A DNA stretch of 43,036 bases, taken from assembly GCF_000341005.1 (NCBI RefSeq), contig NZ_ANBD01000116.1:1-43036 (forward strand), written 5' to 3'. The notes under the pieces are model-generated. The model was not told the origin of the DNA. It saw only the letters and a program-made list of their open reading frames with translations, and did not search any database. The position numbers and the translations under genes are program-made. Shown here piece after piece: positions 15,475-23,153 of this stretch. Each line of letters begins with the position of its first letter. The stretch's first letter is position 1. Source of the stretch: Nocardiopsis alkaliphila YIM 80379 (GTDB taxonomy: Bacteria; Actinomycetota; Actinomycetes; Streptosporangiales; Streptosporangiaceae).

Positions 15475-17859
15475 ATGAGTTCCAGCGCACGGTTCCCAGG
15501 TAGTGCGGCGGGAACCTCGCATGAGCAGCTGCCCGGTGCGCTCTCGGCGAGCGGCCGCCCCTCATCGGACACGGATCAGACGACCCCTGACCCTTGGAGC
15601 CGCCCGCAGGGGAACGTGAGCACCGAGTCGTTCGACGCTTTGTTCCCCGAATTGAAGGAACGTACGCAAAAGGCCGCTGGAGGCGCGGCTTCCCAGGACC
15701 AACGAACCGAGAGCGATCCGTCCGCGGACAACACCGAAGAACCACGTGCCGAAAAGGAGAAGTCGCGCCGGCTCTCCGGCACCTTCGACGATCATCCCCA
15801 CCTGCTCGCGATCAAACCCAAGGAACGCTACGTCTTCCGTAGCGACTACTTCCAGGTCGATGATCGCTACGCGTGCGTCCTCGGTTTCTTCCACGATGAC
15901 GGGGCACGCGACGACTTCGCCGCGTTCTGGGGCATCAACCGTATCCCCACCGGGATGCCGGAGAACGTCACCGTGGTGGTGTTCGAACAGGTCCGCCGCA
16001 TGGGTGAGAAGTGGATCGAGGAAAAGATCAAGACGGTCGAGAAACTGGATCGTCTCGAAGAGGGCGAGCAAGCCCAAGCGGGCACCATGACCTCTCGTCG
16101 CAAGGCCGCGAAGGTCAGCGACGACATGGAGATCGTCGCGGGCGAACTCCAAGACGGCGCCAGCTACCTGCACGTGCACAACCGCCTGTTGGTCCGGGCC
16201 CCCAGCCTGAAGGTCTTGGACGAAGCCGTCGAGCGAATCTCTCGGCTCTACATCGATCGGTTCGGTACCCTCACCGTCGCCGCCTATCCCGGCGAGCAGC
16301 GCCAGGAACTGACCAACCTCTTCGGCAAGAACGAGCGCAAGCGCGGTAAGGGTTTCCACTTCACCAGCGTGGAGTTCGCCGGTTCCCACTCCCTGGTCAC
16401 CAACGGTCTCAACGACCCGGCGGGGGAATACGTCGGTTCCATGATCGGTGACGTCAACAACTCCGCGGTGCTCTTCGACGTCAACGGTTACGAGCATCAC
16501 GTGGTCGTGGCCGACAACAGCGTCAACCCGGTACTGAACCGGGCGCACGTGCCCGACATGTGGGGGTCGAAGATCTCCCAGGCGGCCCTGTTGGCCAATG
16601 CCCGCACCGTGCACATCATCTTGGACGGTGCTCGCATGGACGAACTGGGCCCGCGCCTGGACTCGCTCACCGCCCGGCTGGACATGAACTCGGGCGACAT
16701 CAACATGTTCGAGATGTTCGGCGACCCCGAAGAGGAACTCGGAATCTTCCCCGCCCACTTGGAGAAGGTCGTCCTCATGGCCGAACAGGCCTATGAGACC
16801 ACCGAATCGGACCGTTCCATCATCCGTGGTTCCCTCAAGGAGACGCTCACCCAGTTCTACATCGACAAGGGCATGTGGGTTCGCAACGCCAAGCACAATC
16901 GGGACCGGTTGCGCGTGGTGGGCATCCCGCACACCCAGGTACCGCGCCTCCAGGACATCGTCACCTACTTCGACACCCGGTACCGAGCACTGGCCAACTC
17001 CACCGCCCGCGACGACGAGGCACTGCACGCCTACAACATCCTGCGTCTGGTCTTCAAGGACCTGCTCGACAACAACGGCGACCTGTTCAACACCCACACC
17101 AACGATGAGGTCGACGGGGTGGCCGACGCCCGACGAGTGCTCTACGACTTCTCGCGGCTGCTCAAGCGTGGCAAGGGGGTGGCGATGGCCCAGCTCGTCA
17201 ACGTCATCGGGTTCGCCGTCGACAACCTCGGGCTGGGTGACACGGTGATCATCCATGGCAGCGAGAACATCGACGACCGCATCAAGGAATACCTCACCGA
17301 ACAGTTCACCCACCTGTTCCTGCGCGGCGGCCGCGTCGCCTATCTGTACAACGACGTCGACAAGATGCTCGCCGACTCGACCTTCAACCGCTTCGACGCA
17401 GCGGACTGGACCGTACTGGGGCCGATGCGTGACGCGACCGTCACCGAGTACCAACGCCAAATGCACCAGGACATCCCGCCCGACCTGGAACGCCTGGTGA
17501 CCACACGTGGCGAGAACCTGGCCTACCTGCGTCGCGGCCACACCAACGTCGTCTTCCACATGGACCTGCCGCTGGGCGTCAACCCGGCCCGCGCCGAACG
17601 GCGAGCCCGAATCCTCGAGGCGGTGCAGCGTGAACAGGGTGATCGGGCCAGGCCCGAACAGTCCTCTGCGGTGGTGGCCGCCCTGGGTGAACAGGCCGAG
17701 GAAAGGGCTCAGCGCGTGGCCAGGGAAGGTGCCCAGGCACGGTTGCGCGCTGAGCGCATGAAGTCGGAAAGAAAGCCGGAACGACGCTCGAACCAGGGAA
17801 GACGGGTTCAGCCCTCGGGCCCATCGAACGAGGACGACCGCAGGAGGCGGGGGCTTTAG
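15475..17859 (+). CDS. VirB4-like T4SS protein with degenerate nucleotide-binding motifs
   Basis: The 794-residue protein has the VirB4/TrbE arrangement: a disordered N-terminus (1-95), an N-terminal domain (about 100-330), a RecA-like-sized region (about 335-720) and a basic tail. At the Walker A position, after GYEHHVVVADN, it reads VPDMWGSKISQAALLAN (about 359-375) rather than GxxxxGK[ST]. The hydrophobic strand before the expected Walker B reads RVAYLYNDVDKML (620-632), with Asp followed by Val instead of Glu. Later structural features (arginine-rich DRLRVVGIPHTQV, FSRLLKRGKGVAMAQLVNV) remain. VirB4 normally powers assembly and substrate transfer; here ATP hydrolysis looks unlikely. The frame is intact over 2.4 kb, so this is not a decayed gene. 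It lies between VirB3-like and VirB6-like genes; its TAG abuts the next ATG. Confidence 0.7.
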   Translation: MSSSARFPGSAAGTSHEQLPGALSASGRPSSDTDQTTPDPWSRPQGNVSTESFDALFPELKERTQKAAGGAASQDQRTESDPSADNTEEPRAEKEKSRRLSGTFDDHPHLLAIKPKERYVFRSDYFQVDDRYACVLGFFHDDGARDDFAAFWGINRIPTGMPENVTVVVFEQVRRMGEKWIEEKIKTVEKLDRLEEGEQAQAGTMTSRRKAAKVSDDMEIVAGELQDGASYLHVHNRLLVRAPSLKVLDEAVERISRLYIDRFGTLTVAAYPGEQRQELTNLFGKNERKRGKGFHFTSVEFAGSHSLVTNGLNDPAGEYVGSMIGDVNNSAVLFDVNGYEHHVVVADNSVNPVLNRAHVPDMWGSKISQAALLANARTVHIILDGARMDELGPRLDSLTARLDMNSGDINMFEMFGDPEEELGIFPAHLEKVVLMAEQAYETTESDRSIIRGSLKETLTQFYIDKGMWVRNAKHNRDRLRVVGIPHTQVPRLQDIVTYFDTRYRALANSTARDDEALHAYNILRLVFKDLLDNNGDLFNTHTNDEVDGVADARRVLYDFSRLLKRGKGVAMAQLVNVIGFAVDNLGLGDTVIIHGSENIDDRIKEYLTEQFTHLFLRGGRVAYLYNDVDKMLADSTFNRFDAADWTVLGPMRDATVTEYQRQMHQDIPPDLERLVTTRGENLAYLRRGHTNVVFHMDLPLGVNPARAERRARILEAVQREQGDRARPEQSSAVVAALGEQAEERAQRVAREGAQARLRAERMKSERKPERRSNQGRRVQPSGPSNEDDRRRRGL

Positions 17860-20800
17860 ATGGGTGAGAGAAAGAAGGGAGAGCGTACGAGGAACAGGGG
17901 TCTCTTTCCCGCGTTGCGAGGCCTGCTCCCTGGCAAGGACGGAACCGGTCCCTGGGCACGTCTGGGCGTGTTGGTACTGCTACTGGTCTTCCCACTGGCC
18001 CTGCTGTTGGGGGGCGCCGGTACCGTCCTCGCCGACGATGAGAACTCCCAAAGCCAAGATCCCGAAATCGACGGTCTGTCGTTCTACAGGCTCTCCTCAT
18101 CGATGACGGCGCTGTTCTCCACCGCCCAGGAGCCAGGTAGCGGTGTCAGTTTCGGGGGAGAGGGGGAGGAAGGGGAACAGACCAGCTGGGCGGAAGTGCT
18201 CCAGAGCCCGGCCAGCGCCGGGTCCATGCTGGGATACCCGGACGAGAACTACAACCCGATCATGGGATGGCTCGACTCCAGGATCGCCCAATCCTCCAAC
18301 AGCGTTGGTTACAACTCGTTGGTCGGAAGCACGGACTCGGGGGTACCCGGTGAGAAGGGTGCACGCGACTATGCGTTGTACGGTGCCACACTCAATGGCC
18401 TGGGTTTGGACAGCACCAGTACCGGTCTCTCCCTCGGATTCTTCAGTTGGCTCGCGGGCGGGCTCATCCTCGTCCTGTTCGCGATCGCGGCCGCCGTCGA
18501 CGCTCTGTGGTCGATCATCCTCAAGACCCTGATCTGGATCAACCCTTTCAGGTTGATCTACGATGCGGTCAATTCTCTCTCCGGTAGCACTTACGCCGAT
18601 GGAATGACCGCCGGAGAGGGAGCTCCGAATTTACCGGGACCATTGGATACGGTGGTCAACTGGATCAATATCGTTTATTCACACTTGATCCAGGCTTCAT
18701 GGAATTATGTAATCCCGGTGTTCGTCGGCGTTTTTTTCATCAGCATCCTCATGTTCAAGGGCATGAATAAAGGATCTGCGCTGAAAAAGCTTCTCCTTCG
18801 CATGTTCTTCATCGTCCTTGGCGTTCCACTCCTGGGCTCCATGTACAGCGGAGCACTCAACGTCATGAGTGATGCCGCGGACCAAGAGAACTCGGCCGCC
18901 GCGCAGGTGGTGCTCTCCACCTACGTCGACTTCGAGCGCTGGGCCATGGATCAGCGTCTGCGTGTACCCGCATCCGATGATGCGGTCATCGAGTGGAACA
19001 TGGAACAGAACGCTCCTTCGGGGGCGTCCCAGTCGGGCGTGACCGATCTGGCTTTACTGATCAATTACCAGACCATGGGTTTGCCAAGCAGTTCCGTGCA
19101 ACTCACCGGTGAGGGTTCATGGGACCAGAGCATGCCGGCGGAAGGTGACTCCGGATTCGAGGAAAGTCACTACTCCGCGGTCATGGACATCCTGCGCCGC
19201 TACATGGACGGGTCCCACGTCAACGCCTCTTCGTTCGAGTCCGAGGCCAAGGCGACTCTGACCAGTAACACCAGCGGCGAAGCACGCTCTTGGTTCAAGG
19301 AGTACATCGGAGATCCAGAAAGTATTCAAAAAAAAGAGGAGCCTCAAAAGAACCCACTGCTCGCGGTGCAGAACGGAACAGGTCTGACTTCCACCCCGAA
19401 TGGGGAAGACAAAATCCGCTTCAGCACCTCGGGGGGTACCCAGGATTGCGGTCTCGAACTTTCCGAAGACGACGATGATGCCAGCCCCAAAGCGTGCAAC
19501 CTCGCGCCTTTGGCTATGTACAACTACCTCAACACGGACTTCGGATCGACCTCCTACACCGCCTATTCCTCGGGAAAGACCAGCAGTGAAGCGACCCGGT
19601 CCATCCACAACTCGGTGAACCTGGTGGGCACCGGCGTGATGAGCTTCGTGTACTGGCTCAACGCCGTCGTGCTCTTGGGCGCTTTCGTCTTCATCGGCGT
19701 CGGTTACGCCGTCGCGTTGGTGATCGCCAACCTGCGACGCACCTTCCAGTTGATCACCGCGGTCCCCTTCGCGGTGCTCGGCGTGGTCTCGGGTATCGCC
19801 AAGGTCATCGTCTACACGGTCGCGATGCTCATGGAAATCCTCATCACGATGTTCATGTACAAGTTGGTACAGAGCTTCTTGCTGGGCATCCCCGGGTTCA
19901 TCACCGCCCCGTTCGCCGAGGCCATCGGCGACAACGATGGCCGGTCGACCCTCCTGTCGTTCCTGGCCGCGTCCGGTTTCCTCCACATGGTGATCACCCT
20001 GTTGTCGATCACCGTGGTCATCGTCTTCACGGTCATGGCGATGCGGCTGCGCAAGACCCTGGTCAAGGCCGTGGAGGACACCACCACCAAACTGGTCGAG
20101 AAGTTCACCGACTCCAAGGTCCCGCCCGCTGGCGGTAACAACGTGAAGCCGGGCAAGCCCGGCGGGGGTGGCAAGGGTGTCGAGTCGGCTTCGGGTAACC
20201 GAACGATGGGCGGCGCCACCGGTCTCAAGAACCCCCGTGGCACGAGCGCGGGTGGCACCGTCGCAGGTGGCGGCCTCGATGGGACGTCCTCCTCATCCGC
20301 TGAGAGCGATGAGACCAGGGTGAGCGGGGACGTGGACACCGACGGCAAGTTGGAGGGCCCCGGCCAGATGTTCGGCGAGGATCGATCGGGCTCTGGCCTG
20401 GAACCCAGTACCCAGGAACGGGACGCCGCGGGAGAGACCGCACTCGGGCGACGGGTCGAGAGTGATGGCCTGTCCGATGATCCATTGGAGACCATGGCCG
20501 GTTCCGTCCGGCAGTCCGCAGCGGACTACGCCGAGTCCGACAAGCACAGACTCGGTGCGGCGACGGACGGTGTCAAGGCCACCGGCCACGCCGCGATCGC
20601 CGTTGGTCGCGGCGTGGCCGGAGACGGGGTCGGGGCGGCCGAGTCGGCGGGCAAGGCCGCTGAAAAGGGCGGGTCGGCCATGGCGGGGAACGCACGAGCC
20701 AACCAGGCGTCGGAACGGGCCGGAAAGTCCGCACTCGACAATCCGGCCCCCAGCGCCCGGCATCAACGGCAGATCCAGAAGGGCCAACAGGTCCAAGAGG

Positions 20801-21012
20801 TGGGAAGTACCGTCTCCAAGGTCGCCGGCGTAGCCGGTGGCACCGGTGGCGGTGGCAGCGCCCCGAAGGGCCCACAGGCCCAGCCGATACCGAAGAAATC
20901 TCCCAGTGGAAGCAAGGGTTCGGAGTCCGCGGCCAACGCGGCCAGGCGGGCCCGCTCCCAAAGGCAGGGACCCAAACCACCCAGTCAGCCCAAGCCCCCC
21001 AAGCGAAAGTGA
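17860..21012 (+). CDS. Large VirB6-like polytopic membrane protein
   Basis: The 1050 residues include an N-terminal signal/anchor helix (about 32-58), helices around 190-225, 280-300 and 310-330, a very large extracellular loop (about 335-590) and a second membrane block (about 590-730: AVVLLGAFVFIGVGYAVALVI, AVPFAVLGVVSGIAKVIVYTV, ITLLSITVVIVFTVMAMRL). The last 320 residues are a Gly/Ser/Ala-rich cytoplasmic tail ending in a basic stretch (PSQPKPPKRK). VirB6-type proteins line the inner-membrane channel; large forms with exposed loops occur in Gram-positive systems. ATG 17860 follows the VirB4 stop directly, with GGAGGCGGGGG upstream, so translation is coupled. The codons at 18590-18830 and 19280-19400 are less GC-rich than the rest, matching variable surface loops. 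Confidence 0.75.
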   Translation: MGERKKGERTRNRGLFPALRGLLPGKDGTGPWARLGVLVLLLVFPLALLLGGAGTVLADDENSQSQDPEIDGLSFYRLSSSMTALFSTAQEPGSGVSFGGEGEEGEQTSWAEVLQSPASAGSMLGYPDENYNPIMGWLDSRIAQSSNSVGYNSLVGSTDSGVPGEKGARDYALYGATLNGLGLDSTSTGLSLGFFSWLAGGLILVLFAIAAAVDALWSIILKTLIWINPFRLIYDAVNSLSGSTYADGMTAGEGAPNLPGPLDTVVNWINIVYSHLIQASWNYVIPVFVGVFFISILMFKGMNKGSALKKLLLRMFFIVLGVPLLGSMYSGALNVMSDAADQENSAAAQVVLSTYVDFERWAMDQRLRVPASDDAVIEWNMEQNAPSGASQSGVTDLALLINYQTMGLPSSSVQLTGEGSWDQSMPAEGDSGFEESHYSAVMDILRRYMDGSHVNASSFESEAKATLTSNTSGEARSWFKEYIGDPESIQKKEEPQKNPLLAVQNGTGLTSTPNGEDKIRFSTSGGTQDCGLELSEDDDDASPKACNLAPLAMYNYLNTDFGSTSYTAYSSGKTSSEATRSIHNSVNLVGTGVMSFVYWLNAVVLLGAFVFIGVGYAVALVIANLRRTFQLITAVPFAVLGVVSGIAKVIVYTVAMLMEILITMFMYKLVQSFLLGIPGFITAPFAEAIGDNDGRSTLLSFLAASGFLHMVITLLSITVVIVFTVMAMRLRKTLVKAVEDTTTKLVEKFTDSKVPPAGGNNVKPGKPGGGGKGVESASGNRTMGGATGLKNPRGTSAGGTVAGGGLDGTSSSSAESDETRVSGDVDTDGKLEGPGQMFGEDRSGSGLEPSTQERDAAGETALGRRVESDGLSDDPLETMAGSVRQSAADYAESDKHRLGAATDGVKATGHAAIAVGRGVAGDGVGAAESAGKAAEKGGSAMAGNARANQASERAGKSALDNPAPSARHQRQIQKGQQVQEVGSTVSKVAGVAGGTGGGGSAPKGPQAQPIPKKSPSGSKGSESAANAARRARSQRQGPKPPSQPKPPKRK

Positions 21013-21155
21013 TTTCAACCACCGACCACAAAACCCGTGAGCACCGATATGGGGAACCTCAAGGGAACCATTCGGCTTCACCCTGAGGACCCGAAGAGGA
21101 CTCCATTCCGCCAGTCTCACCCACCCTCATCCGGATTGGAAGCGTGACAAAAAAG

Positions 21156-21185
21156 TTGCTCCCAACAAAGCCTGACAGTTACAAT
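21156..21185 (+). promoter_or_regulatory. Candidate promoter of the pilin gene
   Basis: TTGCTC (21156-21161) and TACAAT (21180-21185) are separated by 18 nt, a fair match to the vegetative sigma factor consensus, in the 306-bp gap before the VirB2-like gene. The transcript would have an untranslated leader of about 125 nt. The remainder of the gap holds no gene. Confidence 0.5.
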
Positions 21186-21318
21186 AAGCCCGGAAAGTCC
21201 TAATTAGAACGCGCACACCCTCGACGTTGCTCTCCTCAAACCAATCCCCTTGAGATCTCCAACGTCACGCGTACATTCATCGGACCAAACCGGGACCAGA
21301 GAACAAGGACCATAGAAA

Positions 21319-21642
21319 ATGAACATGAGCAACCTTCCCTCCGCGTCATGGGACCTCCTCTCATTTCTTGAGAGCGCCACCAACTACGTGCGTGTGGCAG
21401 GCGGATCCCTCCTCGCCCTGATGGGCACCGCCGGTGTCGTCTGGGGTGGCGTTCTCCTCATCAAGAAACTCATGGCCTCCCAGCAGGATCAGACCAGTTG
21501 GGCCAAGATCATCGGTCTGATCCTTATCGGCGGTGCCCTCATGGTCGGTGGTTTCAGTCTTATTTCCACCATTGCCGCAGGTGGACGTACCACCATTGAG
21601 GACCTGGGCGGAGGCATGATCCTCCTAGGGCTCACCGACTAA
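21319..21642 (+). CDS. VirB2-like pilin / small two-helix membrane protein
   Basis: The 107-residue product has two hydrophobic helices (about 24-48, AGGSLLALMGTAGVVWGGVLL, and 64-88, IIGLILIGGALMVGGFSLI) joined by a short charged loop (KKLMASQQDQTSWAK). This is the topology of VirB2/TrbC-type pilins and their Gram-positive equivalents, which are the most abundant subunit of the extracellular conduit. The N-terminal 20 residues are polar without a classic long signal peptide. The gene stands apart within the operon: its own candidate promoter lies upstream and strong inverted repeats follow it, in keeping with a need for high expression. Similar small two-helix proteins without pilin function exist, so the call is by size, topology and context. 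Confidence 0.62.
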   Translation: MNMSNLPSASWDLLSFLESATNYVRVAGGSLLALMGTAGVVWGGVLLIKKLMASQQDQTSWAKIIGLILIGGALMVGGFSLISTIAAGGRTTIEDLGGGMILLGLTD

Positions 21643-21702
21643 GGCAAGGCACCATCGCACCATCGTCCTGAAACGTGGCAGCGCAAAAGTAGGCACCAAT
21701 GA

Positions 21703-21755
21703 GGGTCGACGGCGTAAGCAATCGTCGGCCCTTTACGCTTCCCACGGGTCGACCC
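21703..21755 (+). promoter_or_regulatory. Nested inverted repeats after the pilin gene
   Basis: GGGTCGAC (21703-21710) pairs with GTCGACCC (21748-21755), and inside it GCGTAA (21712-21717) pairs with TTACGC (21733-21738). The structure lies between the pilin stop and the next ribosome site. It may act as a partial terminator or a 3' stabiliser allowing more pilin mRNA than downstream mRNA. Confidence 0.4.
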
Positions 21756-21786
21756 ATGCTTGAGTGAGGCGGCAGGAGAACGTCAC

Positions 21787-23088
21787 GTGAGTTTAAGAGA
21801 AACCTTAACGACGTATGCGGCGAAGATGAAACTGGGACCCCACCACGCCATCGAGCGATTCGGGGTCGTAACCGCCTGTTTCACCGTAACATTCGCCGTC
21901 CTCTTGACCGGCACCATTGTTTCGGCCACCGCCAACAATCGGGCTCGGTTGAGCGAGACCGCGCTTTACACCACCTCGTTCACCACGTCCAGGACCGAAC
22001 TGTCCGGCAACGTCGAGGGGGTCTACACCAACAGCGACAACGACCGAGCACTGGTCCTCATGCGGTTCCGGGACTCCAGTGCCGGGTCGTTCTCGGCGGA
22101 CGCCGCCAACTACCAGGCCTTTCTCACCGGCTCCAACGAGCGACTCGACACCCAGGCGCTCAGCACGGACATCACCGGATCCATCGTCGTCTTCGGTTCC
22201 ACCGGCTACCTGGGGGTGGTCCTCGAGTCCGACGCGCCATTCGCCCAACAGATCATGAGCCTGACCTTGCGGGCCAACAGTGAATTGGTCTACTCGGAGG
22301 ATTCGAATCGAAAACTACGTGAAGACCTTCAGGACGACGGCTCCTTCCTCGAGTTCGACCAATGGCGCGTATTCCTCAATCCCGGCGCCTCCGGCACCAT
22401 AGAAGCGAATTCCCTTGAAGGAGGCCGTGTCGATCCGAACTCCCTCTACTACGAACTGGTGGTAGCCGAACAGGAGGAGGAAATACGCGCTGAAATGGAA
22501 GAGCAACTTCTTCAGATGCGTGCGGCACTCAACCGTATCGCCGAATATGACGGAGAGATGAGCCGCGTCAACGTGGACGGAGTGTTCATCGAACCACCTG
22601 AAGTTCCGCGACAAATATCCGGTGACAGCATCACAGGGCAAGAGGCCGAAGAAGAAAACGAGTCCACACTGGCATTGGAGACCGACTGGGTACACCCGCG
22701 CGGTTACGACTTCGACTGGCGTAAAGGCTCGGTCGATGAAGGTTACCTAGACGACATCATGCCTGCGGAAGAAACCTCTTACGTCACCTTCCTGAATGAA
22801 AAAGCCCGCGCCTCGGATGAAGAAAGCTCCCTCATCTCCGCCAACGATATCGAATGGCTTCTGACCGATGGAAACAACCTCAAGGAATACGGTCATTCCG
22901 ATCAGTCGATAAAACCCCTACGAGACATCATGAACAACATGACGACGGCCTATCAGGATTACTCTCGCCTCAAAACCGGCTATCAAGTCGACTCCTACAG
23001 CGCTCTGTTGGAACTGGAAGTAATGTTGCGCGGCGTTGAATCATCCGGGTCGGTCAACACGGATGAAGAGGTCTTGATCACCTACTGA
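21787..23088 (+). CDS. Bitopic membrane protein of the T4SS locus, unknown family
   Basis: The 433-residue protein has a short cytoplasmic N-terminus, one membrane helix (about 22-46, VVTACFTVTFAVLLTGTIVSA) and a large external part. Its first external domain (about 50-165) contains the ordered motifs LSGNVEGVYTNSDNDRALVLM and SIVVFGSTGYLGVVLE, suggesting a beta-rich fold; a helical, charged region follows (about 230-270, AEQEEEIRAEMEEQLLQMR). The C-terminal 150 residues are acidic. GTG 21787 is chosen because AGGAG lies 8 nt upstream; the frame opens at TTG 21760. Placed between pilin and wall-hydrolase genes, it probably belongs to the envelope-spanning part of the machine. I do not recognise the family by name. 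Confidence 0.65.
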   Translation: MSLRETLTTYAAKMKLGPHHAIERFGVVTACFTVTFAVLLTGTIVSATANNRARLSETALYTTSFTTSRTELSGNVEGVYTNSDNDRALVLMRFRDSSAGSFSADAANYQAFLTGSNERLDTQALSTDITGSIVVFGSTGYLGVVLESDAPFAQQIMSLTLRANSELVYSEDSNRKLREDLQDDGSFLEFDQWRVFLNPGASGTIEANSLEGGRVDPNSLYYELVVAEQEEEIRAEMEEQLLQMRAALNRIAEYDGEMSRVNVDGVFIEPPEVPRQISGDSITGQEAEEENESTLALETDWVHPRGYDFDWRKGSVDEGYLDDIMPAEETSYVTFLNEKARASDEESSLISANDIEWLLTDGNNLKEYGHSDQSIKPLRDIMNNMTTAYQDYSRLKTGYQVDSYSALLELEVMLRGVESSGSVNTDEEVLITY

Positions 23089-23153
23089 CCCCGATCGATG
23101 GTGCGGATTATCCAGGGGAATTCAGCGAAGCAAAGGGAAGAAGAGAGGGCACC

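Noticed and set aside
15562..17559. Open frame of 665 codons on the minus strand
   Set aside because: It is antisense to the VirB4-like gene, rich in Val/Gly/Asp/His as expected for the complement of GC-biased codons, and has no ribosome site.
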